64,000 bases of DNA from Gorsachius magnificus (lineage: Eukaryota; Chordata; Aves; Pelecaniformes; Ardeidae), in assembly GCA_034008185.1 (NCBI GenBank), contig CM067081.1, positions 154,224,258 through 154,288,257 of the forward strand. The letters run 5' to 3'. The translations under genes were made by a program, and so were the position numbers. Under the pieces are notes generated by a model. The model was given only the letters and a program-made list of their open reading frames with translations, made no database searches and was not told where the DNA came from. Below, in pieces: positions 63,685 to 64,000 of this stretch. Numbering within the stretch: the first letter of the stretch is position 1; every line of letters starts with the position of its first letter.

Positions 63685-64000
63685 CATTCTACTCAGCCCT
63701 AGTGAGACCACACCTGAAGTGCTGCGTCCAGTTCTGGGCTCCCCAGTATGAGAGAGAAATGGCCATACTGGAGAGAGTCCTCTGTAGGGCCACAAAGATG
63801 ATTAAGGGTTGGTGAAAGGAAGATGGAGCCAGGCTCTTTTCAGTGGTGCCCAGTGACAGGACCAGAGGCAATGAGCACAAACTGAAACACAGGAGGTTCC
63901 TTCTGAGCATCAGGAAACACTTTTTTACTGTGAGGGTGACTGAGCACTTCCACAGGTTGCCCGGGGAGGCTGTGAAGTCTCCATACTTGGACATATTCAG
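63685..64000 (+). mobile_element. CR1 LINE fragment, cut by window end
   Basis: The plus strand encodes YSALVRPHLKCCVQFWAPQY and then EREMAILERVLCRATKM, the C-terminal part of CR1 ORF2, followed after a frame break by [24 protein letters not shown] sequence. The 3' tail lies beyond the window. It is in BRAF intron 1, in the same orientation as the gene. Confidence 0.93.

Noticed and set aside
49731..64000. Search for BRAF exon 2 and later exons
   Set aside because: No segment encodes the VWNIKQMIKLTQEH region or RBD; intron 1 therefore extends past the window.

Overview
The window is nuclear DNA from a bird, read from its repeat content (many CR1 LINE 3' ends with short ATTCTATG-type tails, a typical avian solo LTR family, decayed MIR-like SINEs) and from three recognisable vertebrate genes. 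The genes are split by introns, have CpG-island promoters and lie in a low-density setting. The species cannot be named from the sequence.

Gene layout, left to right: (1) TMEM178B on the minus strand. Only coding exon 1 (10864-11245) is inside; intron 1 runs off the left edge and a CpG-island promoter lies upstream (about 11380-12460). (2) MRPS33 on the plus strand: CpG-island promoter with an NRF-1 palindrome (about 29840-30540), then two coding exons (32717-32931 and 34670-34775) that join in frame to a complete 106-residue mitoribosomal protein, with poly(A) signals near 35441-35474. (3) BRAF on the plus strand: CpG-island promoter (about 48960-50110) with a cluster of CRE palindromes, coding exon 1 (49572-49730), and the first 14 kb of intron 1 to the right edge. 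The order BRAF - MRPS33 - TMEM178B, with BRAF and MRPS33 co-directional and TMEM178B divergent, matches human 7q34 as I know it, so this is conserved synteny. The three genes are not a functional unit: they are a predicted membrane protein of the claudin/PMP22-like superfamily, a mitochondrial ribosome subunit and a MAPK-pathway kinase.

Repeats: a CR1 copy with a long open RT reading frame (about 1329-2669) sits inside a pyrimidine-rich, decayed LINE-like relic (279-3930). There are further CR1 copies at 29091, 37441, 44861 and 63685, an ancient one near 53650, five MIR-like SINE relics, and two solo LTRs of one family in opposite orientations (21903-22491 and 38262-38856), each with a 5-bp target duplication.

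Points most worth a second look: a perfect 37-bp-arm inverted repeat just upstream of the MRPS33 promoter (29759-29843); three perfect and one near-perfect CRE within 94 bp upstream of BRAF; a previously unlabelled, degenerate ~150-bp tandem array beside the TMEM178B promoter (about 12967-14100); and a BRAF exon 1 that seems to lack the usual conserved residues before the exon 1/2 junction. I found no new multi-gene system, CRISPR array, tRNA or rRNA gene. Most of the rest is intron or intergenic DNA in which I see nothing specific.
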